Shown one piece after another: positions 1 through 5,628 of a DNA stretch of 33,452 nucleotides. How positions within the stretch are numbered: the stretch's first letter is position 1; every line of letters starts with the position of its first letter. Source of the DNA: Deltaproteobacteria bacterium. Lineage in GTDB: Bacteria > Desulfobacterota > Dissulfuribacteria > Dissulfuribacterales > Dissulfuribacteraceae. Location: the NCBI GenBank assembly GCA_015494155.1, contig WGBU01000049.1, positions 1 through 33,452 on the forward strand, written 5' to 3'. Position numbers and translations under genes: made by a program. Under the pieces are notes generated by a model that saw only the letters and a program-made list of their open reading frames with translations, was not told the origin of the DNA and ran no database searches.

Positions 1-154
1 CTCCCATGCCATACCTCTGGTACAGTTTGTAAGCCACCGGATCGCAGTGATGTACAGGGGAGAGGTGGTAGAGACACTGTTGCCCGGAGAGCCCCCAAGA
101 CACCCCTATACCAAGACCCTGATGGCATCTGTGCCCAGGATCGAGTTATGCTAA
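1..154 (+). CDS. Oligopeptide-type ABC transporter ATP-binding protein, C-terminal end (partial)
   Basis: The frame that opens at base 2 runs 50 codons to a TAA at 152-154. It reads as the end of an OppD/DppD/DppF-type ATPase: SH (H-loop) at the left edge, then RIAVMYRGEVVE, then RHPYTKTLMASVP, the conserved join between the nucleotide-binding domain and the C-terminal region. In the family this ATPase energises import of peptides or nickel at the inner membrane. Most members continue for several dozen residues after this motif with the oligopeptide C-terminal region (a Cys-rich FxPRCP-like segment). Here the protein stops five residues later (RIELC), exactly where the sequence turns A+T-rich. 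I infer that the gene may have lost its 3' end to the island that follows, although short NikE-like members exist. The start lies outside the window. Confidence 0.8.
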   Translation, partial: SHAIPLVQFVSHRIAVMYRGEVVETLLPGEPPRHPYTKTLMASVPRIELC

Positions 155-158
155 AATA

Positions 159-251
159 AAGATTGATATAGATTTTAAAGGGATAGAGCTTTTTGATATA
201 GAAGCAATAACAGCAAAAAGATTTTCAAGAAAAATAGGAGCAATACAATGA
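159..251 (+). pseudogene. 3' fragment of an unidentified gene upstream of the RHH antitoxin
   Basis: An open frame of 30 codons from about 159 ends at TGA 249-251. That stop overlaps the ATG of the RHH gene (ATGA at 248-251), the usual stop-start coupling of a two-gene operon. The predicted tail begins KIDIDFKGIELFDIEA and ends RKIGAIQ. It has an A+T-rich composition like the RHH fragments and unlike the ABC gene just upstream. No start codon or ribosome-binding site is present, so it looks like the surviving 3' end of the partner gene of the RHH antitoxin, perhaps its toxin. I do not recognise the family. Confidence 0.4.
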
Positions 252-293
252 GTACATTAAGTGTTCGTTTGCCCAAATCACTTCATGATATAG
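248..293 (+). pseudogene. RHH (CopG/HicB-like) antitoxin gene, 5' part, cut by cassette insertion
   Basis: ATG at 248 starts MSTLSVRLPKSLHDI, the typical beta-strand and first-helix start of a short ribbon-helix-helix antitoxin. After base 293 (a G followed by TT) the frame runs into unrelated sequence and stops at TGA 314-316. The missing continuation lies 756 bp downstream at 1050. Joining base 293 to base 1050 gives ...SLHDIVKELSKEEGIS... in frame, which is what the family looks like at this point. The start codon overlaps the stop of the preceding frame, so the gene was probably the second gene of a toxin-antitoxin operon. As it stands only about 15 native residues can be made, so the gene is broken. 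Confidence 0.85.
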
Positions 294-312
294 TTATGTA
301 TCCAAAAAATGA

Positions 313-341
313 TTGATGCTTGCTAACAAATTTGTTATCAT
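313..341 (+). promoter_or_regulatory. Predicted promoter of the higBA cassette
   Basis: A -35-like TTGATG (313-318) and a -10-like TATCAT (336-341) are separated by 17 bp. Transcription would begin about base 348, the GTG start of the toxin, so the mRNA would be leaderless or nearly so. The TTG of the -35 overlaps the end of the broken RHH frame. Having its own promoter fits a toxin-antitoxin cassette, which is expressed independently of position. Confidence 0.5.
324..337. promoter_or_regulatory. Perfect 14-bp palindrome, probable HigA operator
   Basis: TAACAAATTTGTTA is a perfect inverted repeat lying between the -35 and -10 elements and touching the -10. HigA-type antitoxins repress their own promoter by binding such palindromes, so I infer this is the autoregulatory operator. 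The assignment rests on position and symmetry only. Confidence 0.6.
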
Positions 342-347
342 GAAAAT

Positions 348-680
348 GTGGATTGGCAGATTGAATACATTAATAGGAAAGTAGCTGAGAATATACTAAA
401 TTTTCCAGATGGAATATTAGCACGATATTTACGTTTAACTGATTTAATGATTGAGTTTGGTCCCAATCTTGGGCGTCCTCATACAAAATTAGTGGAGAAA
501 GGGCTCTTTGAATTAAGAATCAAAGCTCAAGAAGGCATCGCAAGAGTTTTCTTTTGTACAAAAAGAGATAGGAAAATCATTATGTTACATTCATATATCA
601 AGAAAACAAATAAAATTCCAAAAAGAGAATTGAAAATAGCTCAAAAGAGATTGAAAGAGGTTATCAACAATGAATCATAG
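348..680 (+). CDS. higB: HigB-like toxin (phage-derived Gp49-like, RelE superfamily)
   Basis: A 110-residue basic protein with the pattern of Gp49-like/HigB-2 mRNA interferases: DGILARYLRLTDLM near residues 22-35, then GPNLGRPHTKLVEKGLFELRIK, then ARVFFCTKRDRKIIMLHSYIKKTNKIPKREL. The GLFELR...RVFF...ILLHxFxKKxxKxPxxE layout is the family signature, and its basic residues lie in the RNA-cleavage surface. Members cut mRNA at the ribosome. The start is GTG at 348: an in-frame stop at 324 leaves no upstream ATG, and the -10 element lies 7 bp before it. The stop overlaps the antitoxin start by 11 nt. Toxin-first order is typical of higBA. It lies inside the integron-type cassette and is A+T-rich like the rest of that segment. 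Confidence 0.85.
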   Translation: MDWQIEYINRKVAENILNFPDGILARYLRLTDLMIEFGPNLGRPHTKLVEKGLFELRIKAQEGIARVFFCTKRDRKIIMLHSYIKKTNKIPKRELKIAQKRLKEVINNES

Positions 681-957
681 TGAATTAAAGGAATTAGCAT
701 TGAAAAGAGCCTCTGTAAATGAGGCATATGAGGCGTTAGAGCCTGAATTTACCCTCCTAAAGGATTTATTAAGGGCAAGGAAGAAGGCCGGTTTGACCCA
801 AGCGGAAATAGCTAAACGAATGGGAACTAAGCCTCCAGCAGTAACTAGGCTAGAATCAACATTAACATCAGGCAAACATTCACCATCGATAGCAACCTTA
901 AAAAAATATGCAAAAGCAGTAGGTTGTCGTTTGGAAATCAGGCTTGTTAATGAATAA
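670..957 (+). CDS. higA: HigA-like antitoxin, XRE-family helix-turn-helix protein
   Basis: A 95-residue protein. The helix-turn-helix spans about residues 36-60 (RKKAGLTQAEIAKRMG, then PPAVTRLES) and is followed by SPSIATLKKYAKAVGCRLEIRL, the classical end of a HigA/XRE domain. In the family it neutralises HigB by direct binding and represses the shared promoter. The reading frame begins inside the last codons of the toxin gene (11-nt overlap), so the two are translationally coupled. Its stop lies 13 bp before the attC R'' box, the tight packing normal for cassettes. The probable operator is at 324-337. Confidence 0.88.
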   Translation: MNHSELKELALKRASVNEAYEALEPEFTLLKDLLRARKKAGLTQAEIAKRMGTKPPAVTRLESTLTSGKHSPSIATLKKYAKAVGCRLEIRLVNE

Positions 958-970
958 TTGGATTTTTTTA

Positions 971-1049
971 ACATAACAAGTGGGTGCACTTGACCGCTAT
1001 TCCGCTGCGGCCTTCGGCCTTGCTCCATAGTGGCAAGTGACCCTGGACG
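971..1049 (+). repeat. attC recombination site of the cassette
   Basis: R'' is ACATAAC (971-977). The left arm pairs with the right arm as GGGT (982-985) with ACCC (1040-1043), CACTTG (987-992) with CAAGTG (1034-1039), and CCGCTAT (994-1000) with ATAGTGG (1027-1033, one G-T wobble). G986 and A993 on the left arm stay unpaired, matching the extrahelical bases that orient attC folding. The unpaired spacers are 978-981 and 1044-1048. A 26-nt terminal segment (1001-1026) contains a smaller GGCC-TTC-GGCC hairpin. The R' box is completed on the excised circle by G1049 plus TTATGT (294-299). In its present place the base after G1049 is TTAAGG of the target gene. Confidence 0.9.
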
Positions 1050-1239
1050 TTAAGGAACTATCAAAAGAAGAAGGAATATCAATTAAACAATTGATTATTA
1101 CTGCTTTAGCAGAAAAATTAGTGCTTTGAAAACAGTTGATTATCTAAAGCAGAAGGCTAATCAAGCTTCAAGAGAGAAGTTTTTAAAAGCATTAGATGAG
1201 GTACCAGATATTGAGTCTTTTGATAATGATAAAATTTAA
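1050..1239 (+). pseudogene. RHH (CopG/HicB-like) antitoxin gene, 3' part, also frameshifted
   Basis: This is the continuation of the fragment at 248-293. One frame reads VKELSKEEGISIKQLI then ITALAEKL up to 1120. The next frame (from 1120) reads SALKTVDYLKQKANQASREK and continues to FDNDKI and TAA at 1237-1239. One base is missing around 1117-1121, in a run of A and T. With that base restored and the cassette removed the product would be 78 residues, a normal length for these antitoxins. Two lesions, insertion and frameshift, mean the gene is dead. Whether the frameshift came before or after the insertion cannot be told from the sequence. Confidence 0.85.
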
Positions 1240-1260
1240 AACATAACATTATTGATATAA

Positions 1261-1296
1261 ATTTTCATGAAAATTCATGCTTATTCATGAAAATAT
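1261..1296. repeat. Palindrome ATTTTCATGAAAAT with a second partial copy
   Basis: A perfect 14-bp palindrome (1261-1274) is followed by TTATTCATGAAAATAT (1281-1296), which repeats TTCATGAAAAT about 20 bp, or two helical turns, further on. It lies in the A+T-rich end of the island just after the RHH remnant. It could be a pair of operator sites or an island remnant. The remaining gap up to 1376 holds only the two short dyads listed separately. Confidence 0.45.
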
Positions 1297-1322
1297 CTAT
1301 GGCCAACCTCCAGGCAAAGGGT

Positions 1323-1368
1323 ACAGTGCACAACTGTCTTATGGGCATATGTGTTTAATCGATACACA
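1323..1368. promoter_or_regulatory. Two short dyads upstream of the methyltransferase gene
   Basis: ACAGT-GCACA-ACTGT (1323-1337) is a perfect 5-bp-arm dyad, and TGTGT (1350-1354) pairs with ACACA (1364-1368) around a 9-bp centre. Both sit within 55 bp of the ATG at 1377, where a repressor or activator could bind. No convincing -35/-10 pair was found here, so any regulatory role is a guess. Confidence 0.3.
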
Positions 1369-1376
1369 AAACTACC

Positions 1377-2003
1377 ATGGCCAGGATAAAGCCTTTTGAA
1401 GACCACAGTGCTGCCTACGACCAATGGTTTGACCGCCACCCAGACCTCTACCATGCAGAGTTAAAGGCCATCCAAGAGTTCTTTCCACAGGGTGAACACA
1501 AAAGTGGTGTAGAAGTAGGGGTGGGATCTGGCAAATTCGCTGCCCCACTGGGGATCCGGTTCGGTGTGGACCCATCCCTGAAGATGCTTGAAAGGGCTAA
1601 GAGGCAGGGCATTGAGGTGTGCATGGGGGTGGCAGAGGCCCTACCCCTTCACAGCCAGTCTTTCCACTTGGTCCTCATGGTGACTACGATCTGCTTTGTG
1701 GACGATATAGATTTGAGCTTCCGCGAGGCAAAGAGGGTACTCATGCAAGGGGGAAACATCATTGTTGGTTTTGTAGACAAGAAAAGCCCGCTTGGAAGGA
1801 TTTATGAGGCCAAAAAGGGGGAGAGTAGATTCTACAGCCTCGCCACCTTCTACTCCACAGTAGAGGTCCTCCAGCACCTCACTTCCACTGGATTCCAGAT
1901 AGACCGCATCAAACAGACCATCATAGATGGCATGTCTCCAGACGTAGTCCTTGATGGATATGGTAAGGGCTCTTTTATTGTCATAAAGGCACGCAGACCC
2001 TAA
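1377..2003 (+). CDS. Class I SAM-dependent methyltransferase
   Basis: 208 residues. Motif I (VEVGVGSGKFA, about residues 45-55) binds S-adenosylmethionine. It is followed by an acidic motif II region (GVDPS), motif III-like VAEALPLHSQSFHLVLM and motif IV/post-I FREAKRVLMQGGNIIVGFVDK, the order of the Methyltransf_11 family. The N-terminal HSAAYDQWFDRHPDLY is the usual start of small-molecule methyltransferases of this group, related to UbiE/BioC-like enzymes. The substrate cannot be read from sequence. ATG at 1377 has no clear ribosome-binding site. It is the first G+C-balanced gene after the accessory island and lies upstream of the peptidase gene on the same strand. It is an isolated single gene rather than part of an obvious pathway. 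Confidence 0.8.
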   Translation: MARIKPFEDHSAAYDQWFDRHPDLYHAELKAIQEFFPQGEHKSGVEVGVGSGKFAAPLGIRFGVDPSLKMLERAKRQGIEVCMGVAEALPLHSQSFHLVLMVTTICFVDDIDLSFREAKRVLMQGGNIIVGFVDKKSPLGRIYEAKKGESRFYSLATFYSTVEVLQHLTSTGFQIDRIKQTIIDGMSPDVVLDGYGKGSFIVIKARRP

Positions 2004-2092
2004 AAGGCTAAACCTCTAAAGAGAATTCCTTGATCCACTTTCTTTTAACGCCCAATTTACTCCCAATGCACCTTGCTTTCTCAGTCGCAACA

Positions 2093-2121
2093 TTGATTTC
2101 TCTGTCATTTTTTTGTACAAC
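2093..2121 (+). promoter_or_regulatory. Predicted promoter of the PepT-like peptidase gene
   Basis: TTGATT (2093-2098) and TACAAC (2116-2121) are separated by 17 bp. The -10 ends 8 nt before ATG 2129, so the transcript would start at or next to the start codon. This supports 2129 over the longer start at 2030. Confidence 0.45.
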
Positions 2122-2128
2122 AGTGGTC

Positions 2129-3271
2129 ATGATCAATAGAGAACGCCTCAAACAGACCTTTGTGGAACTCTGCGAGATAGAGAGCCCTTCCCGCAAGGAG
2201 GGCGAGGTTGCCTGGTATATCACCAAGGTGTTCAGGGATGAATTGGGGCACGAGGTCGTCACAGATGACTCAAGCCAAGAGACAGGCTCTGAGACAGGGA
2301 ACCTCGTAGTTCGGATAGAGGGCACCAATGGAGATACTTTAGCCCCACTCCTCTTTAATGCACACATGGACACTGTAGGGCCCACAGAGGGGGTGAAGGT
2401 CTTATTTGAAGACGGCATCTTCCGCACAGATGGCACCACCATTTTGGGGGGCGATGACAAGGCAGCCATTGCCATCCTGATGGAGGTGGCAAGGTGCCTG
2501 AAGGAACAGGACGGACAATTACTACCTCCCCTCGAATTCCTCTTCACTGTATGTGAAGAGATAGGGTTACTTGGGGCAAAGGCCCTGGATGCCTCCATTC
2601 TCAGGGCAAGGGCAGGCTATGCACTGGATACCACAGGTACATTTAACCTGATCAATAGGGCACCTTGCGCCATACGCTTTAGCGTAAAGGTCCATGGTAA
2701 GAGTGCCCATGCCGGTATAGCCCCTGAAAAGGGCATTAACGCCATCTCCCTTGCTGCACGTGCCATCTCAAAGGTGCCCCTGGGAAGGATCGACCCTGAA
2801 ACCACTGCCAACATAGGGATCATCAGGGGTGGAAAGGCCACTAACATAGTCCCTGATCTCGTAGAGATAGAAGGTGAGGTGAGGAGCCACAGTGAGGATC
2901 GGCTCAAAAAGGTGCAGGACCAGGTGCTAGCACCCTTTCACCAGTTGCAGTGGGACTTTGACCCCAAGGGCGAAGGGCCAGTGGTACAGGTGGATGTCAT
3001 AGACGACTATCCAGTCTTGAACGTCCCTGAAGATCACAGGCTGGTCACCACAGCACGTGAGGCCGCAGCCTCCATGGGCAGAGAACTCAAGGTGGAGACC
3101 ACAGGCGGGGGGAGCGATGCAAACATATTGTGCGGTAAGGGCATAGATACGGTGATCCTTGGGATTGGCATGGAGAATGTCCATACAACAGACGAGCACA
3201 TCGCACTGTCAGACATGGTGGAATGTGCAAGGTTTATTCTAGAAATCATCTCAAAGTGGGGTCTTCGTTAG
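2129..3271 (+). CDS. Peptidase T-like M20-family metallopeptidase
   Basis: 380 residues from ATG 2129. The fold is a two-zinc M20 aminopeptidase with a lid domain. Zinc and catalytic residues are visible: H79-x-D81 in FNAHMDTVGP, D109/D110 in GGDDKAA, E143/E144 in CEEIGL, D167 in ALDTTG, and the C-terminal His in TTDEHIAL. The layout matches the PepT-like subfamily rather than true tripeptidase PepT. It probably removes N-terminal residues from short peptides in the cytosol. The frame is open back to 2030, but the extra 33 residues have no counterpart in the family, lack a ribosome-binding site and would cover the predicted promoter. The gene ends at TAG 3269-3271, whose G is the first base of the GGAGG site of purQ. 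Confidence 0.88.
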   Translation: MINRERLKQTFVELCEIESPSRKEGEVAWYITKVFRDELGHEVVTDDSSQETGSETGNLVVRIEGTNGDTLAPLLFNAHMDTVGPTEGVKVLFEDGIFRTDGTTILGGDDKAAIAILMEVARCLKEQDGQLLPPLEFLFTVCEEIGLLGAKALDASILRARAGYALDTTGTFNLINRAPCAIRFSVKVHGKSAHAGIAPEKGINAISLAARAISKVPLGRIDPETTANIGIIRGGKATNIVPDLVEIEGEVRSHSEDRLKKVQDQVLAPFHQLQWDFDPKGEGPVVQVDVIDDYPVLNVPEDHRLVTTAREAAASMGRELKVETTGGGSDANILCGKGIDTVILGIGMENVHTTDEHIALSDMVECARFILEIISKWGLR

Positions 3272-3283
3272 GAGGAAATAGCC

Positions 3284-4108
3284 ATGGGCAACGTGAAGAT
3301 AAGGGCCATTGTTACAACCGGTTATGGGACCAACTGTGAAGTGGAGATGGCCCATGCAGTGAGGCTTGGTGGGGCAGATGTAGTGGACATCGTCCACCTA
3401 AGCGATCTCTTGGACGGGAGCGTAAGGCTCGCAGACTATCAATTCCTCAATCTCCCAGGGGGCTTTCTGGATGGTGACAACCTGGGTGCGGCACAGGCAG
3501 GTGCCCACAGGCTGAAATATGCCACAATAAAGGGCTCAGACAGGCGTCTTATAGATGAAATCCTGGAGTTCGTTGAAAGAGGCGGGCTGGTCCTCGGGAT
3601 ATGTAATGGCTTCCAATTACTGGTGAAGACAGGGCTCCTACCAGGTTTTGACGGTGACTACACCAAGAGGCTTGTAAGCCTCACATATAATGACTCTGGG
3701 CGCTTTGAAGACAGATGGGTGACCCTTAGGACAAATCCAGATTCTCCATGCATCTTCACTAGGGGCATAGACACCCTAGAGGTACCAGTGAGGCATGGGG
3801 AGGGTAAGTTTGTCGCAAAAGACGACGGGGTATTAGAACGACTGAAGCGAGAGGGACTCATTGTCTTTCAGTACGCAGATCCCGCCACCCTTGAGGCCAC
3901 CATGGCCTATCCCCAGAACCCCAATGGCTCTGTGGAGGCCATAGCTGGGATCACAGACCCAACGGGCAGGATCTTTGGTCTCATGCCTCACCCAGAGGCA
4001 TTTACCCATAGGACTAATCACCCCAAGTGGACAAGGCTCGATCTCCCAGAAGAAGGGGCTGGGGTGGCCATATTCAAAAATGCCTGCGACTACCTCAAAG
4101 AGGCATGA
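3284..4108 (+). CDS. purQ: Phosphoribosylformylglycinamidine synthase, glutaminase subunit
   Basis: 274 residues, class I glutamine amidotransferase fold. The nucleophile is C107 in GICNGFQLL, and the His/Glu pair is in LMPHPEAF near the C-terminus. The RHGEGKF motif is typical of the PurQ/PurL amidotransferase. With PurL and PurS it supplies ammonia to turn FGAR into FGAM in purine synthesis. It is longer than the roughly 225-residue Bacillus type and resembles the extended archaeal/deltaproteobacterial form. A perfect GGAGG (3271-3275) precedes ATG 3284 by 8 nt. purL and purS are not in this window. The tail overlaps tatC. Confidence 0.9.
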   Translation: MGNVKIRAIVTTGYGTNCEVEMAHAVRLGGADVVDIVHLSDLLDGSVRLADYQFLNLPGGFLDGDNLGAAQAGAHRLKYATIKGSDRRLIDEILEFVERGGLVLGICNGFQLLVKTGLLPGFDGDYTKRLVSLTYNDSGRFEDRWVTLRTNPDSPCIFTRGIDTLEVPVRHGEGKFVAKDDGVLERLKREGLIVFQYADPATLEATMAYPQNPNGSVEAIAGITDPTGRIFGLMPHPEAFTHRTNHPKWTRLDLPEEGAGVAIFKNACDYLKEA

Positions 4109-4784
4109 TGAAGGCTTGAGGCTACTCAAGGTCCTCTTCTATCTAAGGCGCTTTGTGATCGAAGGGGTCGTCTCGTTCCTTGTCACATCTTTGCTCCTAT
4201 TCTTTTACGCACCAGACCTCTTGAATTTCATGAAGGCATACCTTGGTCAAGACCTGGCATTTTATGGGGTGTTTGAACCAATGGTCGCCCTGATCAAGGT
4301 GGCGAGTATTGGCGCCCTCATAGTCCTGTCACCCTGGTTTGCATTCCGGATAAGTCAGGCATTGAGGGCGGTCTTTGGTTTTAGCCTCACCTTTGTCTCC
4401 CTCTTTTTTATCACGTCCTTCATACTCTTTTTTATAGGGGTCCTCTTCTGTTTCTTCGTAACACTCCCCTTTGGCATACACTTTTTACTCCAGTTTGGTT
4501 CAGATACCGTGAGGCCCATTATTGGGGTGGGGAAGTTCGTCAATTTCACAGGCTTTTTCCTCTTGGGCTTTGGGACCATCTTTGAGCTCCCACTCATAAT
4601 GGTGATCATCACGAGGACTGGAGTGGCTGATGCAGAGTTCTTCAAGAAAAACAGGCGCTATGCCATACTGATCGTGGCAATCCTGGCAGCAGTCCTAACC
4701 CCAACACCAGATGTATTCAATATGTCGCTCATGGGGATCCCACTCTATTTTCTCTATGAGATCGGGATCATCTTTTCGAGATAG
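4080..4784 (+). CDS. tatC: Twin-arginine translocase subunit TatC
   Basis: 234 residues with about six membrane segments. Conserved TatC features are present: the FEPMVALIKVAS stretch, GFGTIFELPLIM in the fourth to fifth segments and the AAVLTPTPDVFNMSL-GIPLYFLYE end. It recognises twin-arginine signal peptides and exports folded, cofactor-loaded proteins. ATG 4080 (MPATTSKRHDEG) is the best start because it gives the usual short cytoplasmic N-terminus. The frame is open further up inside purQ, and TTG 4116 is a weaker alternative. The 29-nt overlap with purQ suggests coupled translation. The HLEELR motif of the N-terminus is degenerate (RRFVIEG). No tatA/tatB gene is next to it. Confidence 0.88.
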   Translation: MPATTSKRHDEGLRLLKVLFYLRRFVIEGVVSFLVTSLLLFFYAPDLLNFMKAYLGQDLAFYGVFEPMVALIKVASIGALIVLSPWFAFRISQALRAVFGFSLTFVSLFFITSFILFFIGVLFCFFVTLPFGIHFLLQFGSDTVRPIIGVGKFVNFTGFFLLGFGTIFELPLIMVIITRTGVADAEFFKKNRRYAILIVAILAAVLTPTPDVFNMSLMGIPLYFLYEIGIIFSR

Positions 4785-4814
4785 GCATCCTCTATTTAAA
4801 CACGATCTCACTCC

Positions 4815-4842
4815 TTGACAACTGGACTATAGAACGTATAGT
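4815..4842 (+). promoter_or_regulatory. Sigma70-type promoter of the yceD-nrdR run
   Basis: Consensus TTGACA (4815-4820), a 16-bp spacer and TATAGT (4837-4842). The start site would fall near 4849, giving a leader of about 30 nt before ATG 4880. This is the best promoter match in the window and stands before the 14-gene run. Confidence 0.65.
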
Positions 4843-4879
4843 TAGCGATTCGTATCTTTTATTTTAAAAAATAAGTGCC

Positions 4880-5422
4880 ATGAAAAAAGAACGCTTTAAA
4901 GAGACAGTATTTTTTGAAGATATACCCGATACAGGGCTTGAGTTTTACTATGCCGACCTCCCAGGGCTCTTGGATGAAATATCTGAGTGCAGTCCAAATG
5001 GGGCGATCGAGGCACATTTGAGGTTAACGAGACGCGGGAAGAACATCTGGGCAGAGGGTACCATTGAGTGTGAACTCTCTCTCAATTGCCACAGGTGCCT
5101 TGAGCCGTATCCCTACCCACTCAGCCTCAGATATGCCTATCTCCTCATACCAAGGGAGGTCAAGTGTCACATGAAAGAGGAGATCAGCCTGAAGCCCGAA
5201 GACCTAGACGTTGCATTCTTTGATGGGGTGCGACTGGAGCTATTCGATGTCTTCAGGGAACAGGTCCTCCTGAGCCTCCCAGTAAAGCAACTCTGCAAAG
5301 AGGATTGCAAGGGGCTGTGCCCTAGTTGTGGCTTTGACCTCAATAAGGGCGATTGCGCCTGTAGCATGGTGAGGCCAGACAACCCATTTTCAGTACTCAG
5401 AAAACTCAAATTCGCATCATAA
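4880..5422 (+). CDS. yceD: YceD/DUF177 family protein
   Basis: 180 residues. Cysteine pairs are C70-x2-C73 (LNCHRC) and a C-terminal cluster C147, C150, C159, C161 (LCPSCGFDLNKGDCAC), as in DUF177 proteins with a rubredoxin-like metal knuckle. In E. coli and plants YceD is needed for 23S rRNA accumulation. The strict yceD-rpmF pairing across bacteria, seen here with 17 bp between them, links it to 50S assembly. No strong ribosome-binding site precedes ATG 4880. It is the first gene of the large fab run and sits directly behind the TTGACA/TATAGT promoter. Confidence 0.9.
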   Translation: MKKERFKETVFFEDIPDTGLEFYYADLPGLLDEISECSPNGAIEAHLRLTRRGKNIWAEGTIECELSLNCHRCLEPYPYPLSLRYAYLLIPREVKCHMKEEISLKPEDLDVAFFDGVRLELFDVFREQVLLSLPVKQLCKEDCKGLCPSCGFDLNKGDCACSMVRPDNPFSVLRKLKFAS

Positions 5423-5439
5423 TCTGGAGGTAATTCAAG

Positions 5440-5625
5440 ATGGCAGTACCCAAGAGAAAGGTATCCAGGGCCAGGAGGGGCAAGAGGCGCGCGCATGATG
5501 CCCTGAGCGCACCTAGTCTCTCACTGTGCGCCCATTGCGCTGAACCCAAGATGCCCCACAGGATTTGCCCAAGCTGTGGCACCTATAAGGGCAAGAACTT
5601 CGAAGAAAAGGAAGAGATGGAATAG
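5440..5625 (+). CDS. rpmF: 50S ribosomal protein L32
   Basis: 61 residues, [19 protein letters not shown] at the start, then a zinc-binding knuckle C30-x2-C33 ... C43-x2-C46 (the C+ form of L32, which usually implies ample zinc). The acidic tail [10 protein letters not shown] ends the protein. It is a structural component of the 50S subunit. A clear GGAGG lies 9 bp before ATG 5440. It lies between yceD and plsX, the standard order. Confidence 0.96.
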   Translation: MAVPKRKVSRARRGKRRAHDALSAPSLSLCAHCAEPKMPHRICPSCGTYKGKNFEEKEEME

Positions 5626-5628
5626 ATC

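Larger units (their letters stand above)
294..1049 (+). mobile_element. Integron-type gene cassette carrying a HigBA-like toxin-antitoxin pair
   Basis: The segment is bounded on both sides by G|TT (293|294 and 1049|1050), the cut point of integron integrases. It contains one promoter, a toxin-antitoxin pair and, at its 3' end, an attC site. If the 756-bp segment is circularised, G1049 joins TTATGT (294-299) to give GTTATGT, the exact reverse complement of the R'' box ACATAAC at 971-977. If it is removed, the RHH antitoxin gene closes up in frame. These two independent fits make precise cassette insertion the simplest explanation. The target is not a recognisable attI or attC, so this looks like secondary-site insertion into an ordinary gene. 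No integrase gene is in the window. Confidence 0.9.

Noticed and set aside
675-1028. 117-codon antisense frame opposite higA and the attC
   Set aside because: It is the mirror of the higA frame and part of the attC hairpin; the product has no recognisable domain and no ribosome-binding site.
1241-1247. A second ACATAAC, identical to the attC R'' box, directly after the RHH stop
   Set aside because: No pairing arms or GTT end follow it, so it is not an attC. A 7-base match in A+T-rich DNA is easily due to chance.
1299-1358. 20-codon frame with ATG in the gap before the methyltransferase
   Set aside because: No ribosome-binding site, no conserved look and very short.
2030-2128. Longer start of the peptidase gene giving a hydrophobic, signal-like N-terminus
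   Set aside because: The family is cytoplasmic, the segment has no ribosome-binding site, and it would cover the predicted promoter; ATG 2129 gives the normal N-terminus.
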